Source: Gemmatimonadota bacterium
GTDB lineage: Bacteria > Gemmatimonadota > Gemmatimonadetes > Longimicrobiales > Gaopeijiaceae
Assembly (NCBI GenBank): GCA_030428885.1
Contig: JAUIEJ010000005.1
Coordinates: forward strand, 62,001 to 126,000
DNA length: 64,000 bases
Direction of reading: 5' to 3'
Of this stretch, positions 44,895-55,045 are shown in pieces. The notes beneath the pieces are model-generated. The model did not search any database, was not told the DNA's origin, and saw nothing but the letters and a program-made list of their open reading frames with translations. The first letter of the stretch is position 1; each line of letters starts with the position of its first letter. The position numbers were made by a program, and so were the translations under genes.

Positions 44895-45712
44895 CGCACG
44901 CACGTCCGGAGTTCCTGGTGCACGTAGCTGATGGAGAGGGCGCAGTCGGCGGCCAGGGCGGCGCCGAACGACACGAAGCCGGCGGCGTCGGGATCCCAGC
45001 GGGCCAGGACCGGGGTCTGCTCCACGGCGAAGGTGAGGCTGCGATCGACGCCGCCGAAGGTGACCGTGGCCGGCGCGTCCGGGCGAACGCCCGCGTCGTG
45101 GACCACGCCGGCGTTCACCACGTTGCGGGGCGTGGCCAGGTCCAGGGTGGCGCCGTAGGGCCGGCCCTCGACTTCGATTTCCAGCCGCAGGGCGACCCCG
45201 TGGTACACGCGCAACGTGGCGGGCGCCGACAGGGTCGTGCCGGGCCACTCCACCGCCCGCCCGATGGGCTTCAGGGCGAAGCGGCCACCGGGGGCGTCGA
45301 TGAGCAGATCCACGTCGCCCAGGGCGCTCGTCAGCACGAAGCCGTCGACCCGCTGACCGTCGACCACGAGGGCCTCGTCGGGGATCGCCTCGACGGCGGT
45401 CAGCGCGACGTCGGTGCCGGCGAGGTGGAGTCCCAGGGCGGCGGGGTCGTCGCCCGCCACCGACGCGGCCACCATGGCCGTGGGGATCGCCGTGTGCAGC
45501 GCGAAGCGCAGCGTGCGGCCATCGGCCGTCTCCACGGGCACGATGAGTCGGCCGGCGGCCCCCACTTCCAGGGGCACCTCGGTGATGCCCGCCTGAACGG
45601 CCGCCGCCGCAGGTCGCGCCGTGGCCCCCAGGAGGGCCGTCGCTCCCGCCACGGCCAACACCACCGCTCCCACGGCCCCACCCTTCCGGAGTCCTTCGAC
45701 CACACCTCGCAT
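44891..45712 (-). CDS. Secreted protein, degenerate retropepsin-like double domain
   Basis: 273 residues from the ATG at 45712 (GGAGGG upstream). Signal helix (AVGAVVLAVAGATALLGATA). Two repeated domains resemble aspartyl-protease-like modules with vxvxxxxgr layout, RFALHTAIP and GATLDLATP, but the catalytic DTG triad is changed (HTA and DLA). So it is probably non-enzymatic. Family assignment is tentative. First gene of the operon with padR and permease module 3. Confidence 0.55.
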   Translation of the reverse strand: MRGVVEGLRKGGAVGAVVLAVAGATALLGATARPAAAAVQAGITEVPLEVGAAGRLIVPVETADGRTLRFALHTAIPTAMVAASVAGDDPAALGLHLAGTDVALTAVEAIPDEALVVDGQRVDGFVLTSALGDVDLLIDAPGGRFALKPIGRAVEWPGTTLSAPATLRVYHGVALRLEIEVEGRPYGATLDLATPRNVVNAGVVHDAGVRPDAPATVTFGGVDRSLTFAVEQTPVLARWDPDAAGFVSFGAALAADCALSISYVHQELRTCVR

Positions 45713-45751
45713 GATCCCTCCCTCGCTCTGGAGTCCCCCCACCATCCTCGA

Positions 45752-45773
45752 ATTGTGATGCTCACAATGTGAG
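45752..45773. promoter_or_regulatory. Overlapping palindromes, probable PadR operator
   Basis: ATTGTGATGCTCACAAT (45752-45768) is a perfect 17-bp palindrome, and CTCACAATGTGAG (45761-45773) is a second 13-bp one sharing a half-site. They lie about 40-60 bp before the operon start at 45712. Confidence 0.65.
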
Positions 45774-45907
45774 AATGGTTGCCGGCGCACAAGAGACCAC
45801 TGGGCGGGGGTCCTGCCGACCACGGGTCGTGGGCATGGCCCGGTGTCCCCCGAACCCCCGATCCCCTACCGTTCGAGACCGCCCCCTCCACGCACCGGGA
45901 CCGCGCC

Positions 45908-48730
45908 ATGAGCCGCTGGGAAGGACTGGACATCGAGAGCGAAGGCACGGGCATCTCCCGCCCCCTGAGCGAGCAGGTGAACCTGTTGGGCGCCGTGCTC
46001 GGCGACGCGATCCGGCGCCGGTACGGAGCCGACGCCCTGGAGCGCGTCGAGACCCTGCGTGCCCTGTGCAAGGACGCCGAAGCCACCGGCGAACCGGGGC
46101 CCCGGGAGCGAGCCGCGGCCCTCATCGCCGACGCCTCGCTCCCCGAGATCCGCCAACTCGTGCAGGCGTTCACGGCCTTCTTCCATCTCGTGAACCAGGC
46201 CGAGAAGCAGGAGATCGTGCGGATCAACCGGGAGCGGTCCCGGAAGGGGGTGCGCCCGGAATCGCTGTGGGACGCGGTGCAGCGGCTCCACGACGAGGGC
46301 GTGGACCTGGGCGAACTCCGGCGGCGAATCCGCGCCCTCGACATCCAGCCGACCCTCACGGCCCACCCCACGGAAGCGCGCCCCCCGGCGGTTCTGGCCA
46401 AGCAGCGCCGGCTCAGCGCCCTGCTCCTGGAACTGGCTCGCACCGACCCCACGCCGGGCGAGCGGGATCGCATTCTCGACGCCATCGACACCGAGGTCAC
46501 CCTCCTCCTCGCCACCGACGAGGTCCGGCGGGAGCGGCCGTCGGTCATGGACGAGGTGGACCAGGGGCTCCACTTCCTGCTCGGGGCGATCTGGGACGTC
46601 GTTCCCCAGATCCACGAGGACCTCGTACGGGCCGTCGAGGCCGTCTACGGCGAGACCCTCGATCCCGGGCCGTTCCTGCGCTACCGGTCGTGGATCGGCA
46701 GCGACCGGGACGGCAATCCGTTCGTCACCGCCGAGGTGACGCGCGACACGCTGCGGCGCCAGCGGCGGCGGGTGCTGCGACGGTACCGGGGACTCCTGGC
46801 CGACCTCGGCGAGGAACTGACGGTGAGCGACCGGCAGGTGGCGGTGCCCGAGGCCCTCACGGCGTCGATCCAGCGCGATCTCGAGTCCATGGGACTCCGG
46901 GCCGACGACGCGGCCGACGAGCTCGGGGCCGCCACCCACCAGCCGTTCCAGCTGAAGATCGCCCTGATGCGCCGGAGGCTCCGGGGCCTGATCGACGCGG
47001 CCCGGGACCCCGCGGGCGACGCGCCGCATCCGCCGGGCTACGACGCCCGCGCCTTCCGCTCCGACCTCGCCCTCCTCGCCGACTCCCTCGACGCCGTCGG
47101 CCTGGGCCGCATCGCCGAGCGGGGCCGCCTCGCGCCTCTCCGTGTGCAGGCCCGCACCTTCGGCTTCCACCTGGCCACCCTCGACGTGCGTCAGCACAGC
47201 GAGGTGCACGAGAAGGCCGTGGCCGCGCTCCTCGCCGCCGCCGGCGTGGAGGCCGACTACGGGGCCCTCGACGAAGACGCCCGCCTGGCGGCGCTGGAGT
47301 CGGCCCTCCGCCGCGACGGCCCCCTGGTGGCCGACGCTGCCGAGCGCCCCGACGACGCCCGGTCGGTGCTCGAGGCCTTCGAAGTGGTGCGCGAGGCGCT
47401 CGCGCGGGAGCCCGAGTCCATCGGGAGCTGGATCATCTCCATGACCCACGACGTCAGCGACGTCCTCGAGCCCATGCTCCTGGCCAAGGAGGTGGGGCTC
47501 TGGAGCGTCGACGGCGAGGGCCGGGTGACGTGCCCCCTCGACATCGTGCCGCTCTTCGAGACCATCGAGGACCTGGCCGAGTCGGGCCGCCGCACCGACG
47601 CCCTCTACGCCCACCCGCTGTACCGAAGCCATCTGGAGTCCCGGGAGAACCTGCAGGAGGTCATGCTCGGGTACTCCGACAGCGACAAGGACGGCGGCTA
47701 CTGGATGGCCAATCATGCGCTGCACCGGGCCCAGGCGGCGCTGGGGGCCTCGGCGCGGGAGGCCGGGGTCACGCTCCGGCTCTTTCACGGCCGGGGCGGC
47801 ACGGTGGGGCGGGGCGGGGGGCGGGCCAACCGGGCGATCCTGGCCATGCCCGCCGCGGCCCGAAACGGCCGGATCCGGTTCACCGAGCAGGGCGAGGTGA
47901 TCACGTTCCGCTACGGTCTGGCCCCTCTGGCCCGGCGCCACGTGGAGCAGATCGTGGGGGCCATGCTGCTCGGGTACGTGGACGACGGGGCGGTGGCCGA
48001 ATCCGCCCAGGAGTCCCATGGAGATTCCCCACGCCTCCATGCCTGGATGGACCGGGTGGCCGGTCGCTCCATGGAGGTGTACCGGGCGCTGCTGGACGAT
48101 CCCGATTTCTGGCCGTGGTTCCTCCGGGTCACGCCCATCGAATGCATCAGCGGACTGCCCATCGGCTCCCGCCCCACGAGTCGCACCGGAGGGCTTTCGT
48201 TTGCGGGACTCCGTGCGATTCCGTGGGTGTTCTCCTGGACCCAGATCCGGGCCATCGTGCCCGGCTGGTACGGCGCCGGCACGGCGCTCCACGACCTCAT
48301 GACCGCCGAGCCCGAGTCCCGCGACGCCCTGCGCCAGGCCTACGGCGAGTGGCCGTTTCTCAAGGCGGTGGTCGACAACGCGCTGCGTGAGATGGCCCGA
48401 AGTCGCATGGTGATCGCCCGCCTCTACGCTGCGCGCCTGGGCGAGGAAGGTGACGAGGCTATGCTGGGCCGTCTCCTGGAGGACTTCGCCAAGGCCCGCG
48501 ACACGCTCCTGTCACTCAGCGGAGAGACGGAACTCCTCGACCGCACGCCCGTGATCCGGAAGTCGATCCAGCTCCGGAACCCCTACACCGACGTGCTCAA
48601 CCTGCTGCAGGTGGAACTGCTGGAGCGGGCCCGTTCGGGGGACTGCGGAGCCGACGAGGCCACGGCCCTGACGGAGGCGCTGCTGGCCAGCGTGAACGGC
48701 GTGGCGGCGGCGATGCAGAGCACGGGGTAG
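45908..48730 (+). CDS. ppc: Phosphoenolpyruvate carboxylase
   Basis: About 940 residues, the normal length. Catalytic His is His153 in LTAHPTEA; GSDRDGNPFV binds PEP and metal, YSDSDKDGGYW holds a second active-site loop, FHGRGGTVGRGGG (626-638) is the mobile catalytic loop, and the C-terminus ends STG like the conserved QNTG end. Makes oxaloacetate from PEP and bicarbonate to refill the TCA cycle. The start at 45908 is chosen over an upstream in-frame codon because the reading before it is not conserved-looking. Confidence 0.97.
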   Translation: MSRWEGLDIESEGTGISRPLSEQVNLLGAVLGDAIRRRYGADALERVETLRALCKDAEATGEPGPRERAAALIADASLPEIRQLVQAFTAFFHLVNQAEKQEIVRINRERSRKGVRPESLWDAVQRLHDEGVDLGELRRRIRALDIQPTLTAHPTEARPPAVLAKQRRLSALLLELARTDPTPGERDRILDAIDTEVTLLLATDEVRRERPSVMDEVDQGLHFLLGAIWDVVPQIHEDLVRAVEAVYGETLDPGPFLRYRSWIGSDRDGNPFVTAEVTRDTLRRQRRRVLRRYRGLLADLGEELTVSDRQVAVPEALTASIQRDLESMGLRADDAADELGAATHQPFQLKIALMRRRLRGLIDAARDPAGDAPHPPGYDARAFRSDLALLADSLDAVGLGRIAERGRLAPLRVQARTFGFHLATLDVRQHSEVHEKAVAALLAAAGVEADYGALDEDARLAALESALRRDGPLVADAAERPDDARSVLEAFEVVREALAREPESIGSWIISMTHDVSDVLEPMLLAKEVGLWSVDGEGRVTCPLDIVPLFETIEDLAESGRRTDALYAHPLYRSHLESRENLQEVMLGYSDSDKDGGYWMANHALHRAQAALGASAREAGVTLRLFHGRGGTVGRGGGRANRAILAMPAAARNGRIRFTEQGEVITFRYGLAPLARRHVEQIVGAMLLGYVDDGAVAESAQESHGDSPRLHAWMDRVAGRSMEVYRALLDDPDFWPWFLRVTPIECISGLPIGSRPTSRTGGLSFAGLRAIPWVFSWTQIRAIVPGWYGAGTALHDLMTAEPESRDALRQAYGEWPFLKAVVDNALREMARSRMVIARLYAARLGEEGDEAMLGRLLEDFAKARDTLLSLSGETELLDRTPVIRKSIQLRNPYTDVLNLLQVELLERARSGDCGADEATALTEALLASVNGVAAAMQSTG

Positions 48731-48843
48731 GGTGGTTGCGGCGGGACTGCGCTGCCACTTGGTCCGGGGCGGCCGCCTCCGGGAGCCCTGCCACACCCCA
48801 AGATCCTGGCGGCGAAACGACCGGCGTAGGAGCAGCCCCGGGG

Positions 48844-49746
48844 TCAACTCCCGATGGCGAAGATGGCCACCACCAGCATCGCGGCCTGGAGAACGCGCCC
48901 GAGGACCCCGCGGCCCGAACTCTCGCCGTCGTCGTCCTCCTCCTGATCGCCCGAGGGCGCCGGAGCGTCGAGCCCACGTCGGGTCCACAGGAGGATCCCA
49001 CCGCAGGGGTTCACGCCGAACTCCACCGGGAGCTGGAAGCCGTGGTAGACCTCCAGAGCCTCCATGGCCTGTGGCGTCACGAGCCCGTCGATGTTCGGCG
49101 TGCCGAGGCCCACACCGTCGAGCCAGACGCCCGGCTGGCACTGGTTGCGGAGAAGGAGCCGGTACCCGCCCGTGCCGTTGGGGAGCAGCATGCCCCCGGG
49201 TACAGTGCTCAACATCTCCGAAACGAACCGGGGGTTGGCCTCCAGGATCTCCTCCCGGGTGACCAGGAAGCCCGACCCGCCTCGCCGGCGGCGCCCCCGA
49301 TAGTCCCGGGCGCCTTCCCGTCCCGGATCGTTGGTGATGGCCCGCGGCTCCACCGAGCCCCGACCTTTGGTGAGGGGCAGGATGAAGTGGTAGTCCGATC
49401 CCTCCACGATCGGGAGGGAATCCACCATCGGATCGTATCCCTCGGCGCGGACCACGACGTTGTACACGCCTTCCGGCACGTCCGTGAACTCGAACCCTCC
49501 GTCTCGATCGGTCACCCGGGACCCCGGACTGCTCGTCCCGGAGCGATGGGTCTCGAGTTCGACCACGGCGCCCTCGACGGGCCGTCCGGTGTCGTCGTCG
49601 ATGACCTCACCTCCCACCGCGACGAACACCGTGTCGGTCCGCTCCTCCTGGCCCTGAACTCCCGCCGGCGCGAGGAAGGTCGGTGCGACGGCGAGGGCGA
49701 CGGGGACCAGAGCGAGGAGGCGGCGGTACACGATACGACCCTCCAT
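48844..49746 (-). CDS. Secreted CarboxypepD_reg + TonB-plug protein without barrel
   Basis: 300 residues. Signal peptide (LVPVALAVAPTFLAPAGVQG), a carboxypeptidase regulatory-like Ig domain (VGGEVIDDDTGRPVEGAVVELE ... GGFEFTDVPEGVYNVVV, cut to motifs GGFEFTD and VPEGVYN), then a TonB-plug-like region (EEILEANPRFVSEMLSTVPG, VWLDGVGL) and an acidic spacer ending in a membrane helix (VLQAAMLVVAIFAIG). It lacks the beta-barrel of a receptor, so is a truncated or adaptor form. Convergent with ppc and downstream of susD. Confidence 0.72.
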   Translation of the reverse strand: MEGRIVYRRLLALVPVALAVAPTFLAPAGVQGQEERTDTVFVAVGGEVIDDDTGRPVEGAVVELETHRSGTSSPGSRVTDRDGGFEFTDVPEGVYNVVVRAEGYDPMVDSLPIVEGSDYHFILPLTKGRGSVEPRAITNDPGREGARDYRGRRRRGGSGFLVTREEILEANPRFVSEMLSTVPGGMLLPNGTGGYRLLLRNQCQPGVWLDGVGLGTPNIDGLVTPQAMEALEVYHGFQLPVEFGVNPCGGILLWTRRGLDAPAPSGDQEEDDDGESSGRGVLGRVLQAAMLVVAIFAIGS

Positions 49747-49902
49747 GGAGGCGGTATGGATGCGACACGGCGCATGCGGATTCTACTCCACCGACTACGC
49801 GGAGTTCGCCCCGGCCTTTCCGAGGCGGGCGGGTGAGGGAGCGGCCTCCGACCGGGTCCGTGGACGGATCCGGTCGGCGATCAGGGGTCCGGAACGAAGA
49901 AA

Positions 49903-49928
49903 CCCGCAGGGAGTCGCCTCCCTGCGGG
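49903..49928 (-). terminator. Rho-independent terminator after susD
   Basis: CCCGCAGGGAG and CTCCCTGCGGG arms pair perfectly over 11 bp around a 4-nt loop. In the minus direction a TTTCTTCGTT run follows. About 70 bp past the susD stop. Confidence 0.85.
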
Positions 49929-50000
49929 CCCTTCCCTCTGCGAGCGGGCACTCCCGGGTGGGGCTCGACGAGCCCTCACCCGGAGTGTCCCTTCAACGCG

Positions 50001-51407
50001 TCAGTATCCCGCGTTCTGCTGCATGTTGGAGTTCGTGTCCGTCTCCGGCTGCGGGATCGGCAGCACGCAGAAGTTGCACGGATAGGCCATGAAGGCCACG
50101 TCGCCGGTCACATCCACGCGGGTGATGTCCTGCTTGTACCGCATCAGGTCGTGGATCCGGTGACCCTCGTAGCCGAGTTCGATGCGGCGCTCGAGGAGAA
50201 TCGCATCCAGCAACGCCTGACCGTCGGCGTCCGAATCCGCCACACCGGCCCGTGAGCGGATCATGTTCAGATCCGCCCGGGCGCCCGCGTCGTCACCCAT
50301 CTGGGCTCTTGCCTCGGCCCGGTTCAGGTAGACCTCGGACAGACGGATGACCGGGATGTTGTCGGTGCTCTGATTCGTCGGCCACTTGTGAACGCGGTGG
50401 CTCGCGTAGGCACCCGTGAGGAGGGGGTCCGTCACGAACATCCCCCACCTCAGGTCGCCGGCCTCGATCTGGTCCAGCAGGTCTCTCGCCGGAAGGTAGT
50501 CGCCGTAGCCGGACGCCCGGTACATCCCACCCAGGCTGTCACTGCCCCGGTTGTCGATGTCGGTGTGTTGAATCTCGAAGATGGCCTCCGACGATCCACC
50601 GTTGGCGAACTGGTCGATGTAGGACTGTCCCTGGACCAGCGAGTACTTGCCGCTGTTGATGACCGAAGTCGCCATGCTCTCGGCGTTGGACCAGTCTTCC
50701 ATGTAGAGGTAGATCCGCGAGAGAATCGCCTGAGCGGCCTCACGGGTCATCATGTATGGACCCCGCCGCGTCTCGCTCATCATGGAGATGCCGGTGGTCA
50801 GGTCGGAAATCGCCTGCTGGTAGACCTCTCCCACCGAATTCCGCGCCGGCAGCGCCGTCACGTCGGGCTCGAGCACGATCGCCACGCCGGGATGCGAGGC
50901 GTCGGCCGTGAACGTGTAGTGCTGCCCGTACATCCGGACCAGATCGAAGAAGATCAGGCCCCGCATGGCGAGGGCCTCACCCATGATCTGCTCGAAGTCG
51001 CCGGCCACACCCGAGGGGGGGGTGAAGTCGGCGGCGATCATCTCGTTGATCATGTTGATCGCTTCGTACGCCTCGGCCCACAGTTCCGTCTCGTAGTCGT
51101 GGCCCGTCACGATCTGGCCTTCGAAGTCGGCGAACTCCTGGTATCGATTCGCCGAGCCGGCCTGCTTCACATCTTCACCCATGATGTCCGACATGAGGTG
51201 GATGCTGCGGCCGTAGTAGTCCGCGATGGAGATCTGATCGTACACGCCGACGATGGCGGCCTCGAAGTCTCCGATCGTGTTGAAGAACGCGTCGTTGGAC
51301 ACTTCCGCGTAGGGTTCCAGTGCGAGGTCCTGGCAACCGATTGTGGCCGCAGCCACCGCCAGCACCGCCACGGACCTTGAAGTCTTGTAGAAACGCATTG
51401 TCGTCAC
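50001..51407 (-). CDS. SusD/RagB-family outer-membrane lipoprotein
   Basis: 468 residues with lipoprotein Cys25 in AAATIGC. TPR-rich SusD fold: EVSNDAFFNTIGDFEAAIVGVYD at the start, ALAMRGLIFFDLVRMYG, GEVYQQAISDL, RLSEVYLNRAEARAQMGD (motif RLSEVYLNRAEA) and ERRIELGYEGHRIHD near the end. It binds the nutrient on the cell surface and opens the partner SusC channel. The ligand (glycan or peptide) cannot be told from sequence. 6 bp after susC. Confidence 0.93.
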   Translation of the reverse strand: MTTMRFYKTSRSVAVLAVAAATIGCQDLALEPYAEVSNDAFFNTIGDFEAAIVGVYDQISIADYYGRSIHLMSDIMGEDVKQAGSANRYQEFADFEGQIVTGHDYETELWAEAYEAINMINEMIAADFTPPSGVAGDFEQIMGEALAMRGLIFFDLVRMYGQHYTFTADASHPGVAIVLEPDVTALPARNSVGEVYQQAISDLTTGISMMSETRRGPYMMTREAAQAILSRIYLYMEDWSNAESMATSVINSGKYSLVQGQSYIDQFANGGSSEAIFEIQHTDIDNRGSDSLGGMYRASGYGDYLPARDLLDQIEAGDLRWGMFVTDPLLTGAYASHRVHKWPTNQSTDNIPVIRLSEVYLNRAEARAQMGDDAGARADLNMIRSRAGVADSDADGQALLDAILLERRIELGYEGHRIHDLMRYKQDITRVDVTGDVAFMAYPCNFCVLPIPQPETDTNSNMQQNAGY

Positions 51408-51413
51408 CTTTTC

Positions 51414-54400
51414 CTAGAAGCCCATGGTGAAGCCGAAGCTGAACGTGCGCGAGTTGGGCGTCCCCGTGTTGTAGACGCCGCTCACGATCTGCTCGGGATC
51501 GAAGCGGAGGTTCTCGTCCGCCACCCAGGTCCAGGCGTTGGTGACGTTGAGCTGTGCCTGCAGGGAACTGAGCCGCACCATGTTGGCGAACGCCTCCGGG
51601 AACCGATAGGAGAGGGTAACGTCCTTGAAGCGGATGTAGTCGCCCTTGAAGAGCCAGCGGTCGGCGTCGGAGGGCTGGGAGCTGTTCACGCCCCCCCAGG
51701 AGAAGCGCGGGAAGAGCGCCTGGTCACCCGGGTTGCGCCACGCGTTCTCGTACGCGAACTGCGACGTGGAGCGCGGCAGATAGCGGCCGTCTCCGTGGTA
51801 GAAACGGGCGGCACTCTCGTAGAGGTGGTGGCCAAACATGTAGGTGGCCAGAGTGCTGAGCGAGAGGCTCTTGTACCGCCCCGAGAAGCCGAAGCTACCC
51901 AGGTGCGACGGCGTGGCCGTCTTTCCGTCATAGAAGCGCTCGGCCTCGCTCAGGTTGCTCGTGGTTGTCGTCTTGGACGCGTCGGTGTACCAGAGGGGGT
52001 CGCCGTTGTCCGGATTCACCCCGGCCCACCCGTAGAGGTAGTACTCCTGGTAGTCCCGACCTTCTTCGCGGCGCTTGGTGCCGTCGACGATGGGCTCCTG
52101 GAGCTTCGTGATCTCGTTGGACTGCGTGGTGATACTGAAGTTCAGCGAGAAGTCGTAGTCCTGGGCCCGGACGACGTCCGCGGCCAGGGAGAACTCGATT
52201 CCCGAGTTCTCCATGTCGCCGAAGTTCTGGAGCGTGCTCCGGAAGCCGGTCGTCAGCGAGGTCGGCACGTTCAGGAGAAGATCGGTGGACGACTTCTTGT
52301 AGTACTCGACCGTACCGGTGAGCCGACTGTCCAGCATGGCGTAGTCGAAGCCCAGGTTGAAGGACCCCTGGGACTCCCAGGTGAGCGCCGGGTTGGACAC
52401 ACCGGTCGGCGAAGCACCGGGCAGGCCGTCGTAGTCCCGGGCGAACCCGTAGAGACCCTGCCAGGCGTAGTTCCCGATCTCGGCGTTCCCCACCTCACCG
52501 TAGCTGCCCCGCAGCTTCAGGTAGTCGAAGACGGGCAGCTCGCCGAGGACCCCGTTGGTCAGGGTCAGACCTACACCCACCGACCAGAAGTCACCCCACC
52601 GCTGCTCGGGACCGAAACGCGACGATCCGTCGCGGCGGAAAGCGCCGGAGAGGAAGTAGGTCCGGTCGTAGTCGTAGTTCACCCGCCCGAAGTACGATTC
52701 GAAGGCGTACTCGGACTTCGTCGTCGTTCCGTTGGGGATCGCCGCGCTGGTCACCTGCTTCAGATCGGGGTGCGCGAAGCCCTCACCCCAGGCGTTGGTG
52801 CGCTCGCGGTCGTTCTTGCTGGCCTCGTAGCCCGCCACCGCGTTGATGCTGTGAATGCCGCTCAGGAGGTCGTCGAAGGTCAGGGTGTGGGTGGTCTGCC
52901 AGTTCATGGCGTCGACACGCGAGTCGTCGACGAAGCCGCCGGTGTTGCGGCCGTCACCGAAGAACATGTTCTGGTAGACGTAGTCGTGGATGTTGTAGAG
53001 GTCGACCGAGAACGATGACGAAGCCGTGAACTGGTCGTTGAACCGGTAGGTTCCCGAGAGATTCTCCACGAGCCGCTGGGTTTCGCGCTCCTTGGGGTTC
53101 TCGTAGAGGCCGCCCACCGGGTGGTTCGCACCCATGACGTTGGTGTGGCGGTGGTACCAGTACCCGTCGTCGTCGTACATCGGCAGCAGGGGCGGCATGA
53201 AGACGGCCATGTAGAAGGGGGCCTCCCACGCCGAGCCGTCGTTGATGCCGTTCTGGTCCGTGTACGACACGCTCAGGTTGTTGGACAGGGTGAAGTTGTC
53301 CGTCAGCCGAGCCGTCAGGTTCGCCCGGGAAGACCACCGGGTGAAGAACTGCTGATCGACGTTGCCCTCCTGGTCGAAGCGACCGGCGGACAGGAAGTAG
53401 GTGAATCGGTCCGTCCCGCCGGTGGCGCTCAGGTCGAGCTGGTTGCTGACGCCGTTGCGGGCGATCAGGTCGGACCACCGGTTGTCGACCCCGTCGGAGA
53501 CGGGCCACTGGTTGTCGAGCTGGGCCTGGGCGTCGGCCAGCGACATGCCGTCGTTCTGGCGCGCCGTGAGGTAGTAATCCCGGTACTGCTCGGCCGTGAG
53601 CCCAGTCAGGAGGTTGTTGTGGGCGAAGTTGGAGACACCCACCTGGGAGCGGAGCGTGAACTGGGGCTCGGTCGACCAGATGGGGCTACCGGCCACACCG
53701 CCCTTGGTGGTGATGAGGACCACGCCGTTGGCGCCGCGGGAGCCGTAGATGGCCGTGGATGCGGCGTCCTTCAGGACGACGATACTCTCGATGTCGTTGG
53801 GGTTGAACGAGGCCATGGTGTTCCCCGTTCGGCCTCCGTTGCCCACCTCGGTTCCGGCGTCCTGGTTGTTGAACATGGGGACGCCGTCGACCACGTAGAG
53901 CGGCTCGGCCCCGGCCGTGATGGAGCCCTGGCCGCGCACGCGAATGTCGAAACCGGCGCCGGGAGCGCCGTCCAGGGACGTTACCAGCACCCCGGGGCTC
54001 CCCTGGATCACGTCCTGGAAGGTCGTCGTCGTGGGGAGTTCGAGTTGCGTTGCGGCAATGGAGACGATGGAGCCCGTGAGCTCCTCCTTCCGCGCCGTTC
54101 CGTATCCCGTCACCACGATCTCGTCGAGGGCCAGGGGGTCGAGGTCCAGTGCCACGTTGGCGACAGCCGTCTCCCCGGCCAACACTGTGACATCCACCTC
54201 GCTGTCGGCGTAGCCGATGGAGGTCACCTGAAGGGTGTACGACCCGGGGGGCACATTGCGAACCGTGAACCGCCCCTGAGCATTGGTCAGGGCTCCCAGG
54301 CCGGTGCCGCCGACCTGCACGGTAGCGCTGGCCAGGGGCTGACCGGTATCTCCTGCGGTCACGGCCCCGACCACGGTGCCGAAACTTTGCTGCGCGGCAG

Positions 54401-54482
54401 CACTCATCGGCAGAGCGCCGAAGGCGAGTACCGCCGCCAACCCGAGCACACTTGGGTGCTTCAACGAACGATTGTGGAGCAT
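51414..54482 (-). CDS. SusC/RagA-type TonB-linked outer-membrane transporter
   Basis: About 1022 residues from the ATG at 54482 (GGGAGGGAG upstream). Signal peptide, CarboxypepD_reg domain (GTVVGAVTAGDTGQPLASA), the SusC signature DEIVVTGYGTARKEELTGS, plug domain with GIRG-like FDIRVRGQGSI and YVVDGVPMF, then the 22-strand barrel ending FSFGFTMGF. Works with the SusD lipoprotein to import a nutrient using TonB energy. No degradative enzyme gene is adjacent, so the substrate is open. Confidence 0.94.
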   Translation of the reverse strand: MLHNRSLKHPSVLGLAAVLAFGALPMSAAAQQSFGTVVGAVTAGDTGQPLASATVQVGGTGLGALTNAQGRFTVRNVPPGSYTLQVTSIGYADSEVDVTVLAGETAVANVALDLDPLALDEIVVTGYGTARKEELTGSIVSIAATQLELPTTTTFQDVIQGSPGVLVTSLDGAPGAGFDIRVRGQGSITAGAEPLYVVDGVPMFNNQDAGTEVGNGGRTGNTMASFNPNDIESIVVLKDAASTAIYGSRGANGVVLITTKGGVAGSPIWSTEPQFTLRSQVGVSNFAHNNLLTGLTAEQYRDYYLTARQNDGMSLADAQAQLDNQWPVSDGVDNRWSDLIARNGVSNQLDLSATGGTDRFTYFLSAGRFDQEGNVDQQFFTRWSSRANLTARLTDNFTLSNNLSVSYTDQNGINDGSAWEAPFYMAVFMPPLLPMYDDDGYWYHRHTNVMGANHPVGGLYENPKERETQRLVENLSGTYRFNDQFTASSSFSVDLYNIHDYVYQNMFFGDGRNTGGFVDDSRVDAMNWQTTHTLTFDDLLSGIHSINAVAGYEASKNDRERTNAWGEGFAHPDLKQVTSAAIPNGTTTKSEYAFESYFGRVNYDYDRTYFLSGAFRRDGSSRFGPEQRWGDFWSVGVGLTLTNGVLGELPVFDYLKLRGSYGEVGNAEIGNYAWQGLYGFARDYDGLPGASPTGVSNPALTWESQGSFNLGFDYAMLDSRLTGTVEYYKKSSTDLLLNVPTSLTTGFRSTLQNFGDMENSGIEFSLAADVVRAQDYDFSLNFSITTQSNEITKLQEPIVDGTKRREEGRDYQEYYLYGWAGVNPDNGDPLWYTDASKTTTTSNLSEAERFYDGKTATPSHLGSFGFSGRYKSLSLSTLATYMFGHHLYESAARFYHGDGRYLPRSTSQFAYENAWRNPGDQALFPRFSWGGVNSSQPSDADRWLFKGDYIRFKDVTLSYRFPEAFANMVRLSSLQAQLNVTNAWTWVADENLRFDPEQIVSGVYNTGTPNSRTFSFGFTMGF

Positions 54483-55045
54483 GGGTGCTCCCTCCCTCGG
54501 GGGAAGTAATGGGCCCGGTGCACGGAAATGCGCCGGAACGAACGGGGGGCGCGGCGGCGTGACGACGGCCCGCAGGCGCGCGCGGCAACTGCCGCCGATA
54601 CCGGGGCGGGACGATGGGCCGGAGGAACCATGCCCCCGCGGAACCACTCCGGGTCTTCCTGACCTCGTCATCCCTACCTCGCCACACAGTGTCCGCGCCG
54701 AGTCGGATTGCTCCCACTCCGCGCGGCTGGATCTCGCACCGCGAGCGCGAAGACGCGGGAACGGCTCCGAGTCTCCTGGACCGCACCACGTCGATCGCCT
54801 CACCGGCTCGTCGCGAGGGGGGGGGCACTCGCGACGAAGCTCTCCCGACGCCAACCTAAGCGGGGAGCAGGAAACGGGCAAACGTCGCGGCGTTGGGCGC
54901 GAACGACCGGCTACCGGACCCGGGCGGAGGGGGACTATTGCCCGCCGATGGCGGCCAGGCGGCCGGCGTCAGGGCGCACCCGCACTCGGTACGCGCCTTG
55001 CGTCTCTGCTTCCCGCAGACGGTCTCCCAGCGGAGAGGAGCGGGC
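54483..55045. other. Gene-free upstream region of susC
   Basis: About 560 bp without a convincing gene; both strands show only short frames lacking family motifs. It must hold the susC promoter, but no hexamers or repeats stand out. Confidence 0.5.
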
